A DNA stretch of 64,000 nucleotides from Saccharothrix sp. NRRL B-16348 (lineage in GTDB: Bacteria > Actinomycetota > Actinomycetes > Mycobacteriales > Pseudonocardiaceae). How positions within the stretch are numbered: position 1 is the first letter of the stretch; every line of letters begins with the position of its first letter. Positions 27,010 to 36,249 of the stretch are shown here, piece after piece. A program made the translations under genes and the position numbers. The stretch is from NCBI RefSeq assembly GCF_001280085.1, contig NZ_LGED01000209.1, positions 7,826-71,825 on the forward strand, read 5' to 3'. The notes under the pieces were generated by a model. It was not told the DNA's origin, did no database searches, and worked only from the letters and a program-made list of their open reading frames with translations.

Positions 27010-27960
27010 TCAGGCCCCTGGCGCCAGCGCGCGCACCAGGTCGAGCTGGTCCGCGCCGGTGGGCAGCAGGGCGATCACGGGCGTGTCGACGCCGTTGGCG
27101 GCGTACTTGGCCACGTGCGCGCGGCACTCGTCCACGCTGCCGTGCACGATCAGCGCGTCCACCACCTCGTCGGGGATGAGCGCGCCCGCGCCTCGCCGGT
27201 CACCGGCCGCCCACGCCTCGTGCATCGGGCGCAGCGCCTCGCCGCGGCCGAGCCAGTCGTGGAACGCCGCGTACGCGGGGACGGTCAGGTAGGTGCTGAT
27301 CAGCATGCGGCCCAGCGCGCGGGCCGCGTCGGCGTCCTCGGTCGGGCACACGAAGATCCGGGCGGCCAGCTCGCCGCCGTTCATCTCGGCGCGGACCTTG
27401 GGCACGTCGTCGGCGCCGAGCCAGTTGGTGATCGCGCCGTCGGCCTCGCGCCCGGCCAGCCGCAGCATCCCGGGGCGCAGCGCGGCCAGCATGATCGGCA
27501 CCCGGTGCCCGGGCGCGCGCTCCAGCTTGAAGCCGCGCACGGAGAACGTCTCGTACTCCTCGGTCACCTTCTCGCCCGCCAACGCGGCCTTGAGGAACCG
27601 CAGCGTGTCCCGCGTGCGCTTGAACGGCTCGTGGAACGGCACGCCGTTCCAGCGTTCGACGATCGCGGGCGAGGACGACCCGATGCCCAGCACGAACCGC
27701 CCGCCGGACACCTCGGCCAGCGTCGCGGCGCTCATCGCCAGCGTCGCCGGTCCGCGCGTGTAGACGGGGGTGATGGCGGTGCCGAGCCGGACGCGGTCGG
27801 ACCACTGGGCGGCGAGCGCCAGCGGCGTGAAGGCGTCGGTGCCCGCGGTCTCGGCCGACCACACGTCGGTGTAGCCGAGATCGGCCAGTTCGGCGACCAG
27901 CGCGCGGTGGTCGAGCACCGGCACGCCGGTCAGCGGCAGGGTGATTCCCCAACGACCCAC
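27010..27960 (-). CDS. LLM-class F420-dependent oxidoreductase
   Basis: 316 residues, luciferase-like barrel: GITLPLTG at the start, LGTAITPVYTRGP near 59-71, and GGRFVLGIGSSSPAIVERW near 85-103. This pattern resembles the F420-binding branch used in reductions of diverse secondary metabolites and xenobiotics. Substrate is unknown. Followed by tetR with a two-base gap; the shared promoter carries a strong operator-like palindrome, so expression is probably induced by a TetR ligand. Confidence 0.86.
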   Translation of the reverse strand: MGRWGITLPLTGVPVLDHRALVAELADLGYTDVWSAETAGTDAFTPLALAAQWSDRVRLGTAITPVYTRGPATLAMSAATLAEVSGGRFVLGIGSSSPAIVERWNGVPFHEPFKRTRDTLRFLKAALAGEKVTEEYETFSVRGFKLERAPGHRVPIMLAALRPGMLRLAGREADGAITNWLGADDVPKVRAEMNGGELAARIFVCPTEDADAARALGRMLISTYLTVPAYAAFHDWLGRGEALRPMHEAWAAGDRRGAGALIPDEVVDALIVHGSVDECRAHVAKYAANGVDTPVIALLPTGADQLDLVRALAPGA

Positions 27961-28002
27961 GATCGCCTCCCTGAAGGTGTCCGACCGCCACCGTACCGCA
28001 GG

Positions 28003-28018
28003 TACCGACCAGTCGGTA
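28003..28018. promoter_or_regulatory. TetR-type operator palindrome
   Basis: taccgac-ca-gtcggta is a 16-base palindrome 43 bases before the oxidoreductase start. Spacing and form (ACCGACnnGTCGGT) resemble operators bound by TetR/AcrR dimers that have drug- or lipid-type ligands. The regulator is encoded in the same operon. Confidence 0.65.
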
Positions 28019-28122
28019 TGCCCGCGGGCAGCAAGGCACCCGGACGTGGCTCTGCCCCGCCGGTCGGGGAGCCCGGCGGGGCAGAACGAAGTGCTCGGTG
28101 GCGCGGGGTCAGCGCACGGGTC

Positions 28123-29046
28123 TCAGAGGGAGATGCCGCGCTCGCCCAGCCAGCCGACGGGGTCGATCTTCTGCGAGCCGTTGATCCACACCTCGAAGTG
28201 CAGGTGGGGGCCGGTGGACTGGCCGCGGTTGCCCATGGTGGCGATCTGCTGGCCCGCGTGGACCTGCTGACCGGCCGACACGAGCGTCTCGTTGACGTGG
28301 CCGTAGATGGTGATCGTGCCGTCGTTGTGCTGCACGCGCACCCACAGGCCGAAGCCGGACGCGGGGCCCGCCTCGACGACGACGCCGTCCATCGCGGACA
28401 GGATCGGGGTGCCGATGGAGTTCGCGATGTCCACGCCGTAGTGCGTCGTGCCCCAACGGGCGCCGAAGCCGGACGTGAACGAGCCCTCGGCGGGCTTGGC
28501 GACCGTCGGACGCCTGGCCGCCGCCGCGGCGGCCTCCTCGGCGGCCTTCTGCTCGGCGACGCGGGCCTGCTCCGCGGCGATCCGGGCGTTCTCGGCGTCG
28601 ATGCGGGCCTGCTCCGCCGCCGCGGCGTCCTGCTGCCGCTTCAGCTCGGCCTGCCGGGCCGCGTAGCCCTCGGACGCGTGGCGGATCGCCTGGTCGACGT
28701 GCTGCCGGGCGAAGAGCCCTTCGGAGCGCATCAGCTTGGCCGCTTCGAGCGCGGGCTCGACGGCGTGCACCGTGCGGACGTCGGCTTGTCGGGGCGCCGA
28801 GCTGTGGACGAGCGCCGCGGCGAGGTCGGAGCTGGCGCCGACCGGGAGGAACCGGGTGTCGCCTGCGTCGAACCCGCCGCCGGCGGCGCCCACGCCGGTG
28901 GCGAGGGCGCCTGCCGCGACCACTACGGCCGCGACGCGGCCGCTGACGGGTTTCCGATCGCACTCAGCGCGATGGGAGCGGTTGCGGGACGGGGTGCGGG
29001 GCGCGAGGAACGCGCGTCGACCGTCCGCTTTCGTGTGCCGTGCCAA
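28123..29046 (-). CDS. M23-family cell-wall peptidase with coiled coil
   Basis: 307 residues. The N-terminus is basic, with a membrane or signal helix near 37-56. An Ala/Glu/Gln/Arg coiled coil runs about 125-178. The C-terminal LytM domain has THYGVD (His 202, Asp 206) and GPHLHFEVW, the zinc ligands. It cleaves peptide cross-links or activates amidases outside the membrane. The TTG start follows AGGAAGG at a spacing of seven; an ATG six codons upstream overlaps this site. Directly upstream lies a folded RNA element, suggesting control in the 5-prime leader. Confidence 0.88.
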   Translation of the reverse strand: MARHTKADGRRAFLAPRTPSRNRSHRAECDRKPVSGRVAAVVVAAGALATGVGAAGGGFDAGDTRFLPVGASSDLAAALVHSSAPRQADVRTVHAVEPALEAAKLMRSEGLFARQHVDQAIRHASEGYAARQAELKRQQDAAAAEQARIDAENARIAAEQARVAEQKAAEEAAAAAARRPTVAKPAEGSFTSGFGARWGTTHYGVDIANSIGTPILSAMDGVVVEAGPASGFGLWVRVQHNDGTITIYGHVNETLVSAGQQVHAGQQIATMGNRGQSTGPHLHFEVWINGSQKIDPVGWLGERGISL

Positions 29047-29071
29047 GGTAGTGCCTTCCTGCATCGGGGAG

Positions 29072-29162
29072 CACGGCCCGGTCACAGGGACACCTGGCGG
29101 GGGATCCAGGCTGGCGCCGCTTTCGGGGAGCGACGCCGTGTCCCTATGGTGACCGAACCGTG
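29072..29162 (-). promoter_or_regulatory. structured leader RNA of the M23 gene (riboswitch-like)
   Basis: Minus-strand RNA can form a 14-bp base stem (29162-29149 with 29085-29072, two G-U pairs), a CAU bulge, then a 7-bp stem agggaca/tgtccct (29145-29139 with 29092-29086). This encloses a 9-bp hairpin (29137-29113) and a 5-bp hairpin cctgg/ccagg (29110-29093). The base stem ends 12 bases before the AGGAAGG site. I do not recognise the c-di-AMP (ydaO) consensus expected before such genes. The rest of 29163-29355 has no gene and presumably holds the promoter. Confidence 0.6.
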
Positions 29163-29355
29163 ACATGCGGCGGGGACCGTAACCCGATGTAACAAGAAAG
29201 GGCAAGCCTCGGCACTACGACTAGTGCTTTTTGGTGACACACCCCACTGATCGTCACTCAGCGTGTTCGAGTAACCGTAAGTTCCGTATCTGGTCGTTAT
29301 AAAACCCCAGGTCAGACGCAACTTTGGGCGTGACGTAACCCGTGACGAAGGTCGA

Positions 29356-31533
29356 CTACCGGTAGCGCGGGTCGACCGGCGGCAGGGGCGCCGGCGGCTT
29401 GCCCTCGTGGATCACCCGCATGGCGTTGAACCACGTCGGCGCAGCCACCTGACCACCGTAAACGCCGCCCGAGCCGTTGTTGCCGCACAGCCTCGGCGGG
29501 GTGCCGTGGCAGATCACCTGCGGCGCCACCCCATCGGTGAACGTCATGACCGCTCCGGCGAACTGCGGAGTGGCGCCGATGAACGCCACCGACCAGTGGT
29601 TCTCGGTGGTGCCGGTCTTGCCGATCATCGGCCGGTTCCAGCCGGACGCCGCGCCCGCCGCCGTGCCGCCGGGCTTGATGTCCGCGCTCATGCCGACGGC
29701 CAGCGCGTTCGCCACCTCGGGCGCGACGGCCTGGTCGCACGGCGCTTCCTTCAACGGCACCGGCCGACCGTTGCGGTCGACGACCTTCTCCACCGGCGTC
29801 GGCGGGCACCACTTGCCGCCGCTCACGATCGTCGCCGCGACGTTCGACAGCTCCAACACGCTGGTCGGGCCCGCGCCGAGGGTGAACGAGCCGCTGTTGT
29901 CCCGCTTGTAGACGTCGCCCTGGGACGGGCCGTTGGAGCCGTCGGCCTTGAGCGGGTTGCCCTCGTTGTTGACGCCCTGCATCGACTCGCGCAGCCCCAG
30001 CCGGTAGGCCATGTCGACCACGTTGTTCAGCCCGGCCTTCTCCTCCAGGATGATGAACGCGGTGTTCGGCGACTGGGCCAACGCCTCGGTCAAGGTCATC
30101 TTGTCCTTGTAGTCGCCCGCGTTCTTGACCGTGTAGGGCTTGTTGCCGTCCTTGTAGACCTTCGACGTGTAGGTCTTCGGCACGTCGATCTGCTGGTCGA
30201 TGCGCGCGACGCCGCGCTCCAGCGCCGACGCGGCGGTGAACACCTTGTAGATCGAGCCCGCGCCGAACTTGGTCACCTCGGCGGGGATGGAGTAGGCGCT
30301 CTGCCCGGCGTCGGCGTTGTTGCCGAAGTCGCGGTTGGCGGCCAGCGCGCGCACCCGGTGCTTGTCCGTGCCCGGTTCGACCACGGCCATCGCGTTGGCG
30401 ATGCCCGGCTGGGTCTTGGGCACCTGCGCCATGGCCGCGTCCTTGGCCGCGCGGGTGGCGACCGGGTCCATCGTGGTGGTGATCGTGTACCCGCCGCGCA
30501 GCAGCTCGTCGGTCGGGAGGCCGGCCTTCTCCAGGTAGTCGATCAGGTAGCGGCAGAAGAAGCCGTAGACCGGGCCGTCGCCCGCGCCGACGCAGCCGTT
30601 GGGCAGCAGCTTCAGGTCGGGCACGACGCCGATGTCGGTCGCCTTGTACTCGGCGGCCTTCTCCTCGGCGACCCGCGCGTCGGGGCCGAACGCGCCGTTG
30701 TCCCGCATCCGGTCGATCACGGTGTTGCGGCGCTTGATCGCGGCGTCCACGTCGGAGCCCGGGTTGAGCCTGCTCGGCTCGTTGACCAGACCGGCGAGCA
30801 TCGCGGCCTGCGGCACGGTCAGCTTGTCCGGGGTGGTGTCGAAGTAGGTGCGGGCCGCCGCGCCGACGCCGTACGCGCCGTTGCCGAAGGGGACGACGTT
30901 GAGGTAGGCGGTGAGGATCTCGTCCTTGCTCATCTTCTGCTCGAGCTGGGTCGCGATCCGGGCCTCGCTGATCTTGCGGCCCAGCGTCACCTCGGTCGCC
31001 TTCTCGTACGCCTCCTCGGAGCCCTTGCCGACCACGAAGGCGAGGTAGTTCTTCACGTACTGCTGGGTGAGCGTCGAGGCGCCCTGGGTGGTCTCGCCCT
31101 CGACGCCGGCCTTGGCGGCGGCACGGGCGATGCCCTGCCAGTCGACGCCCTTGTGCTCGAAGAACCGCTTGTCCTCGATCGCGATGATCGCGGCCTTCAT
31201 GGTGTCCGCGATGCCCTCGGACGGCACGGGCACGCGGTACTGGTCGTAGAGGTAGGCGATCGGCTGGCCGTGCATGTCCAGCACGGTGGTCACGAGGGGC
31301 AGCTCGGCCTTGGTCAACTCACCGGAGGTCTGGTCCACCGTGTCCGCGGCCCGGTTGGACGCCAGGCCGAGGCCGCCGACCACCGGGAACAGCACCGCCG
31401 CGACGAGCACGCCCGCCATCAGGCACAACCCCACCAACTTGACCAGACCTGTCGCGCGCGCGGCGAACACTGAACCAGCAACCCCTTCCACAACCCGCGG
31501 GAACCCCCACTGACTAAGTCGCACGAAGAGCAC
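29356..31533 (-). CDS. class A penicillin-binding protein
   Basis: 725 residues. A short cytoplasmic N-terminus precedes the membrane helix VKLVGLCLMAGVLVAAVLF (near 31-49). The GT51 glycosyltransferase follows: IEDKRFFEHKGVDW near 118-131 and GASTLTQQYVKN near 151-162. The transpeptidase has SIYK, the SPN triad member in AQSPNTAF, and KTGTT. It polymerises and cross-links peptidoglycan. It ends PVDPRYR without PASTA domains. Paralogue of the gene at 39983. The start follows a leader containing a 9-bp perfect inverted repeat. Confidence 0.94.
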   Translation of the reverse strand: MLFVRLSQWGFPRVVEGVAGSVFAARATGLVKLVGLCLMAGVLVAAVLFPVVGGLGLASNRAADTVDQTSGELTKAELPLVTTVLDMHGQPIAYLYDQYRVPVPSEGIADTMKAAIIAIEDKRFFEHKGVDWQGIARAAAKAGVEGETTQGASTLTQQYVKNYLAFVVGKGSEEAYEKATEVTLGRKISEARIATQLEQKMSKDEILTAYLNVVPFGNGAYGVGAAARTYFDTTPDKLTVPQAAMLAGLVNEPSRLNPGSDVDAAIKRRNTVIDRMRDNGAFGPDARVAEEKAAEYKATDIGVVPDLKLLPNGCVGAGDGPVYGFFCRYLIDYLEKAGLPTDELLRGGYTITTTMDPVATRAAKDAAMAQVPKTQPGIANAMAVVEPGTDKHRVRALAANRDFGNNADAGQSAYSIPAEVTKFGAGSIYKVFTAASALERGVARIDQQIDVPKTYTSKVYKDGNKPYTVKNAGDYKDKMTLTEALAQSPNTAFIILEEKAGLNNVVDMAYRLGLRESMQGVNNEGNPLKADGSNGPSQGDVYKRDNSGSFTLGAGPTSVLELSNVAATIVSGGKWCPPTPVEKVVDRNGRPVPLKEAPCDQAVAPEVANALAVGMSADIKPGGTAAGAASGWNRPMIGKTGTTENHWSVAFIGATPQFAGAVMTFTDGVAPQVICHGTPPRLCGNNGSGGVYGGQVAAPTWFNAMRVIHEGKPPAPLPPVDPRYR

Positions 31534-31572
31534 CGCGGGTTGCTCCGCGAGGAGCAGAAGTTTCGGCGCGAT

Positions 31573-31593
31573 CTTCGACGACGCTCGTCGAAG
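31573..31593. promoter_or_regulatory. perfect inverted repeat upstream of class A PBP
   Basis: cttcgacga-cgc-tcgtcgaag, a 9-bp perfect repeat 40 bases before the PBP start, could be an operator or a leader hairpin. The wider gap 31534-31895 has no gene. Near 31830-31900 it holds four spaced copies of a cggcgatca/cggtgatca word near the end of the PfkB gene. Confidence 0.45.
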
Positions 31594-31895
31594 TTACTCC
31601 TGCCCACCGGAGACCGTGGTCAAACCCCGCTGGGCCGGACGGAGGACGCCGCCAGGCACGGGAGGGTGATCAGCCTCACGCCAGGCGGGCGGCCCGCACG
31701 CCCCCTCGGCACGGGGTCCGATCGGTACGGCGACACGATCAAATGATCGAACACGTGTTCGTCGCCGGCAAGATCACGATCGGGTGGTCTCGGCGAGCGC
31801 TCCGGCGTGTCGGCGACGGCCAAGGGCGGCGATCAACCCAGGCACGACCAAACCCGGCGGTGATCAGCCTGGGCGGCGATCAGTCCCAGCGGCGA

Positions 31896-33020
31896 TCAGC
31901 TCGACGCGCGCAGCCGGATCGTCGCGCTGGCCCGCCGGACCTCGACCCCCGTGTGGTTCGGCACCACGTCCTCCAGGAACCCGTACCCCTTCAGCTCCTC
32001 GTCCGGCCGCCGCGACACCGTCCGCCACCACGTGGCGATGTCCACCCACCCCGGCGCCGACAGCGAGCCCCCGAAGTGCTGCACCGACAGCGCGGCGCAC
32101 AGGTTCGCGAACCGCACCCGGTCCGCCAGCGGCCAGCCGGACAGCGTCCCGAGCACGAACCCGGCGCCGAACACGTCGCCCGCGCCGGTCGAGTCCAGCG
32201 GCGCGACGTTCAGCCCCGGCACGTCCACCACCTCGCCCGTGGACGAGTCGACCGCCACCGCGCCGCCACCGCCCCGCGTCACCACCACCACGGGCACGTG
32301 CTCGGCCAACGCCATCGCGGCGCGCTCAGGCGTGTCGCACCGCGTGTACCGCTGGGCCTCGGCGTCGTTGGGCAGGAACACGTCGTACTGCTCCAGCCGC
32401 CGCAGCAGCTCGGGCGCCCACAGCTCGGTCCGGTCCCACCCGATGTCGGCGAACAGCAGCGCCCCCTGCGCCTTCGCCTGCGTCACCCACCGCTCGTCCT
32501 CGGCGCCCACGTGCACGAAGCACGCCCGCGTCGGGGGCGGTGGGTTGAGGATCTCGTCGGCCGACACGGGCGGCCGGTGGCCGTGCGTCACCATCGACCG
32601 GTCGCGGTCCATCGCCATGGAGACGGTCACCGGCGAGTGCCAGCCGTAGTACCGGCGGCAGTAGGTGAGGTCGACGCCCTCCTGCTCGGCCAGGACCTCC
32701 CAGCAGAAGTCGCCGTAGACGTCCTCGCCGAACGCGGCGGACAGCGCGGTCCGCAGTTGCAGCCTGCTCAGCGCCACGGCGAGGTTGGCGATCCCACCGG
32801 GGCACGAGCCGAGCCCCTCGGCCCAGACCTCCGTGCCCGGCGCGGGCGGCCGGGGCAGTCCGGTGAAGATGATGTCCAGGAACACGGTCCCGGACAGCAG
32901 CACGTCGAACGCCGGCGCGGACCCCGGTCCGGGTGCGGGCGACGGTGCCGGAGCCGGGTCCGACGGAGCCTGGTCCGACGGCGGCACGAGCGGAGGCACG
33001 AGCGGAGGCGTGGCGGCCAT
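31896..33020 (-). CDS. PfkB-family carbohydrate kinase
   Basis: 374 residues. A Pro/Ala-rich N-terminal stretch of about 38 residues precedes the ribokinase fold (VLLSGTVFLDIIFTGL). GGIANLAVALSRL near 73-85 binds sugar, and the anion-hole and catalytic base sit in LDSTGAGDVFGAGF near 287-300. It phosphorylates a sugar or nucleoside; the bulky VHVGAEDERWV segment does not identify which. ATG at 33020 chosen; the frame runs 23 codons upstream into the sigma-factor end. Gene follows the SigD-like factor by 22 bases. Confidence 0.86.
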   Translation of the reverse strand: MAATPPLVPPLVPPSDQAPSDPAPAPSPAPGPGSAPAFDVLLSGTVFLDIIFTGLPRPPAPGTEVWAEGLGSCPGGIANLAVALSRLQLRTALSAAFGEDVYGDFCWEVLAEQEGVDLTYCRRYYGWHSPVTVSMAMDRDRSMVTHGHRPPVSADEILNPPPPTRACFVHVGAEDERWVTQAKAQGALLFADIGWDRTELWAPELLRRLEQYDVFLPNDAEAQRYTRCDTPERAAMALAEHVPVVVVTRGGGGAVAVDSSTGEVVDVPGLNVAPLDSTGAGDVFGAGFVLGTLSGWPLADRVRFANLCAALSVQHFGGSLSAPGWVDIATWWRTVSRRPDEELKGYGFLEDVVPNHTGVEVRRASATIRLRASS

Positions 33021-33042
33021 GTCCCAACGATGCCAGTCCGCG

Positions 33043-33741
33043 TCAGCCGTTGACAGCCGCGAACATCTCTCGCATTCGGGCCAGCGCACGGTGCTGCGCG
33101 ACCCGAACGGCGCCCGCGGTCGAGCCGACGGCCGCCGCCGTCTCCTCCGCCGACAGCCCCACCGCGACCCTGAGCACCAGGATCTCGCGCTGCCGGTCCG
33201 GCAGCTTCTGCAGCAGCTGCGTGATGTGCCCGATCAGCTCCCCGGTCATGGCCCGCTGCTCCGGACCGTCCTCCAGGGTCGGCGTGTCGGGCAGCTCGGG
33301 CACGACCTCGGCCCGGCTGCGCACCGCGCGTCTTCGCGCGTCGGCCACCTTGTGCGCGGCGATCCCGTACACGAAGGCCAGGAACGAGCCCGGCTCGTAG
33401 TGGTACTTGCCGAGCGCCGACACCACGGCCAGGCACACCTCCTGGGCGATGTCCTCGGCCGAGACGAGCGTGCGCTCCCTCGACCCCACCCTGGCCCGGC
33501 AGTAGCGCAGCACCAGCGGCTGGATGCGCGCCAGGAGCTGGCCGATCGCGCGCGGGTCCCCGACCAGCGCCTCGTCGACCAGTTCGGACAGCTCGGCCTC
33601 GGCCAGCCACTGGGCGGTCACCGGTCGCCTGCCTTCGCCGACGACCAGCCTGACCTCCGGACGACCGGGCACGTCTGCGGCGTAGCGGACCGCGCCGACC
33701 CCCACCTCGACGTCGGTTCGCACGGATGCGTGCTGCACCAT
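33043..33741 (-). CDS. sigD: ECF sigma factor, SigD/ShbA type
   Basis: 232 residues. Region 2 is ARIQPLVLRYCRARVG and AEDIAQEVCLAVVSALGKY, region 4 LPDRQREILVLRVAVG plus VGSTAGAVRVAQHRALARM. The motif GIAAHKVADA and the whole layout closely match mycobacterial SigD and Streptomyces ShbA, which act in ribosomal and hrdB-linked growth control. The ATG is preceded by GAGGAGG seven bases away. No anti-sigma gene follows; the next gene is pfkB. Regulation may therefore rest on transcription or proteolysis. Confidence 0.88.
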   Translation of the reverse strand: MVQHASVRTDVEVGVGAVRYAADVPGRPEVRLVVGEGRRPVTAQWLAEAELSELVDEALVGDPRAIGQLLARIQPLVLRYCRARVGSRERTLVSAEDIAQEVCLAVVSALGKYHYEPGSFLAFVYGIAAHKVADARRRAVRSRAEVVPELPDTPTLEDGPEQRAMTGELIGHITQLLQKLPDRQREILVLRVAVGLSAEETAAAVGSTAGAVRVAQHRALARMREMFAAVNG

Positions 33742-33919
33742 CCGGCGACCTCCTCACCCTTTGACGAACCTCCGGCCATCCCGGCTCACTGATGAGGAGC
33801 ACGCAGCGGGGCTCCTGATACCGGACACGCCAAAGCTGACCACGATCCGACGCAGCGTGGTCGTGACAGCACCCGGCTGTGACGGCGAAACGAGCCGTTC
33901 GGCGCAGTGGGAACGCCCT

Positions 33920-35167
33920 CTACTTGGCCGCGGCGAACTGGTGGACACCCAGATGGCCCACCCGGAACCCCGCTTCGGAGTAAGCCAGGTAGAACTCCCA
34001 CATGCGCCGGAACGTGTCGTCGAAGCCGAGCGAGGCGACCTCGTCCCACCGGGACAGGAACCGCTCCCGCCAGCGGCGCAGGGTCTCGGCGTAGTCGCGG
34101 CCGAACTCGCGGCTCGCCACGACCCGCATCGCGGTGTGCTCGCGGACGTTGTCCTCGATCGCCCGGACGGACGGGATCAGGCCGCCGGGGAAGATGTACT
34201 TGTGCATCCAGGTGTAGCTGGACGCGCTCGCGAGCATCCGGTCGTGCGGCATGGTGATGGCCTGGAGCCCGAACCGGCCGCCGGGCACCAGCGCCCGGTC
34301 GACCGCGGAGAAGTACGCGGGCCAGTACTCGGCGCCCACGGCCTCGATCATCTCGACCGACACCACGGCGTCGTACCGGCCGCGTTCCTCCCGGTAGTCG
34401 CGCAGGTGCACGGTGACGCGGTCGCCGACGCCGGCCTCCTCCGCCCGCCGCACGGCCAGCGCCCGTTGCTCGGCGGACAACGTCAGCGAGGTGACGGTGG
34501 CCCCGCGCCGCGCCGCCCGGATCGCCAGCGCGCCCCAGCCCGTGCCGATCTCCAGCACCCGGCTGCCCCGGCGCACGCCCGCGTAGTCCAGCACGCCGTC
34601 GATCTTGCGCAGCTGCGCGTCGGACAGCGTGCCGTCGGAGCCGTCGAACCAGGCCGACGAGTAGGTCATGGTGTCGTCGAGGAACACCCGGAACAGGTCG
34701 TTGGACAGGTCGTAGTGCCGGTGGATGTTCCGCCGCGAGTTGGCCGCGTCGTTGCGGTCGGACACGGGGTGGCGGCGCTCGACCCAGCGGCGCAGCGGCT
34801 GCAACCGCGGCGGGATCAGCGTGGTCAGCTTCGCCGCGAACGCGGAGAGCAGGTCGGCGAGCGCGGTCGACGTCCAGTCGCCGACCATGTACGCCTCGCC
34901 GAACCCGATCTTGACGTCGACGCCGAGCCGGCTGAAGAACGCGTCCGGCCGGTGCACGCGCATGTCCGGCGCGCCCGGACCGCCCGCGCCGAGCACGTGC
35001 CCGCCGGGCAGGACCACGCGCACCGGCAACGTGCGCACCGCCCGCCGGAACAGGGACTCGGCGACCCGAGCGCGCACGACCGACCGGGGCGGGCTCCACA
35101 GGCCGGGCCAGATCCCCTGGCCGGGGCGGGGCAGGTCGAGGGCACGCCGGGTGGTTCTGGGCATCAT
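33920..35167 (-). CDS. cyclopropane-fatty-acid synthase family methyltransferase
   Basis: 415 residues. SAM motif I is VLEIGTGWGALAIRAA near 190-205; HYDLSNDLFRVFLDDTMTYS near 131-150 and VEMIEAVGAEYW near 258-269 are diagnostic of CFA/mycolic methyltransferases. It transfers methylene from SAM to unsaturated lipid chains at the membrane. An N-terminal 100 residues include VGDWTSTALADLLS, as in full-length CFA synthases. The first of two adjacent ATG codons, six bases after AGGAG, is used. 33742-33919 between it and sigD has no gene. Confidence 0.92.
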   Translation of the reverse strand: MMPRTTRRALDLPRPGQGIWPGLWSPPRSVVRARVAESLFRRAVRTLPVRVVLPGGHVLGAGGPGAPDMRVHRPDAFFSRLGVDVKIGFGEAYMVGDWTSTALADLLSAFAAKLTTLIPPRLQPLRRWVERRHPVSDRNDAANSRRNIHRHYDLSNDLFRVFLDDTMTYSSAWFDGSDGTLSDAQLRKIDGVLDYAGVRRGSRVLEIGTGWGALAIRAARRGATVTSLTLSAEQRALAVRRAEEAGVGDRVTVHLRDYREERGRYDAVVSVEMIEAVGAEYWPAYFSAVDRALVPGGRFGLQAITMPHDRMLASASSYTWMHKYIFPGGLIPSVRAIEDNVREHTAMRVVASREFGRDYAETLRRWRERFLSRWDEVASLGFDDTFRRMWEFYLAYSEAGFRVGHLGVHQFAAAK

Positions 35168-35405
35168 CGGGCACTCCTGGGACTGCCGGCGCGCGTGTGG
35201 CCCACAACGCCGTGGATCGTCAGCGGCCGTCGACGGGTGGTGACGCCCGCCCACGCGTGGCCGGCGCCCTTTCATGGTGGCACCGCGGGCGGCTCCGGCA
35301 AGCCGGTGCCGGAGCGTCGGCCCGCCGCGACTTCGGCGTGCCGACGCGCGCGAGAATGCGCACCGGAACACGTGCACCGGCCGAGGGATGGGACTGAGGA
35401 TCACC

Positions 35406-36233
35406 GTGATCGAACAGCTGAGCGTGCGGACCGACGAAGGCGACTTCGACGCGATCGCGGCAGGCCCCGAGGACGGCAGGCCGGTGTTGCTGCTGCACGG
35501 CTTCCCGGAGGCCGCCGTCGAGTGGGAGCACCAGGTGGCGGTGCTGGGCCGGGAGGGCTTCCGGGCGGTGGCGTTCGACCAGCGCGGCTACTCCCCCGGC
35601 GTGCGGCCCGAGCGCGCGACCGAGTACGGCGTCGACGCGCTGGTCGGCGACGTGCTGGCGGTGGCGGACTCGTTCGGCTGGTCGGTGTTCGACCTGGTCG
35701 GCCACGACTGGGGCGGCGCGGTGGCCTGGTGGACCGCGTCCGACCACCCCGAACGGCTCCGGAAGCTCGCGGTGGTGTCCACGCCGCACCCCGGCGCGTT
35801 CGCCGAGGCCGTGCGCACCGACGAGGACCAGCACCTGCGGTCCGGCTACATGACCGAGTGGCGCAACAGCAACACCGAGAAGCGGATGCTGGACGACGAC
35901 GGCGCGGCGTTGCGGCAGATGTTCGAGTGGCGGGTGCCGCCGAGCCGGGTGGACGAGTACGTGCGGCGGCTGTCCGAGCCGGGCGCGCTGACGGCCGCGC
36001 TGAACTGGTACCGCGCCGGGCGTCCGGGCGGCAAGGCCGGGAAGGTGTCCGTGCCCACGATGTACGTGTGGAGCACGGAGGACGTGGCGTTCGGGTCGAC
36101 GGCGGCGTTGAGCACGGGCGACTGGGTGACCGGCCCGTACCGGTTCGAGATGCTGGAGGACGTGTCGCACTGGGTGCCGGAGGAGGCGCCGGAGGCGTTG
36201 ACGGCACTCCTTTTGGAGCACTTCTCGTCCTGA
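35406..36233 (+). CDS. alpha/beta hydrolase, epoxide hydrolase type
   Basis: About 275 residues. LLLHGFPEAAVEWEHQ holds the HGxP oxyanion motif; the nucleophile is Asp in VGHDWGGAVAW near 97, and the C-terminal DVSHWVPEE supplies His. WYRAGRP carries the cap tyrosine expected for epoxide opening. It hydrolyses epoxides to diols (or, in related enzymes, C-halogen bonds). GTG at 35406 follows GAGGA at five bases; an in-frame ATG at 35388 would add six residues. It heads a plus-strand run of four genes. Confidence 0.85.
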   Translation: MIEQLSVRTDEGDFDAIAAGPEDGRPVLLLHGFPEAAVEWEHQVAVLGREGFRAVAFDQRGYSPGVRPERATEYGVDALVGDVLAVADSFGWSVFDLVGHDWGGAVAWWTASDHPERLRKLAVVSTPHPGAFAEAVRTDEDQHLRSGYMTEWRNSNTEKRMLDDDGAALRQMFEWRVPPSRVDEYVRRLSEPGALTAALNWYRAGRPGGKAGKVSVPTMYVWSTEDVAFGSTAALSTGDWVTGPYRFEMLEDVSHWVPEEAPEALTALLLEHFSS

Positions 36234-36249
36234 TTGAACCGCTGCCGCG

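Noticed and set aside
29047..29355. c-di-AMP (ydaO) riboswitch before the M23 gene
   Set aside because: Expected by gene context, but the conserved core blocks could not be found; reported as an unassigned folded leader instead.
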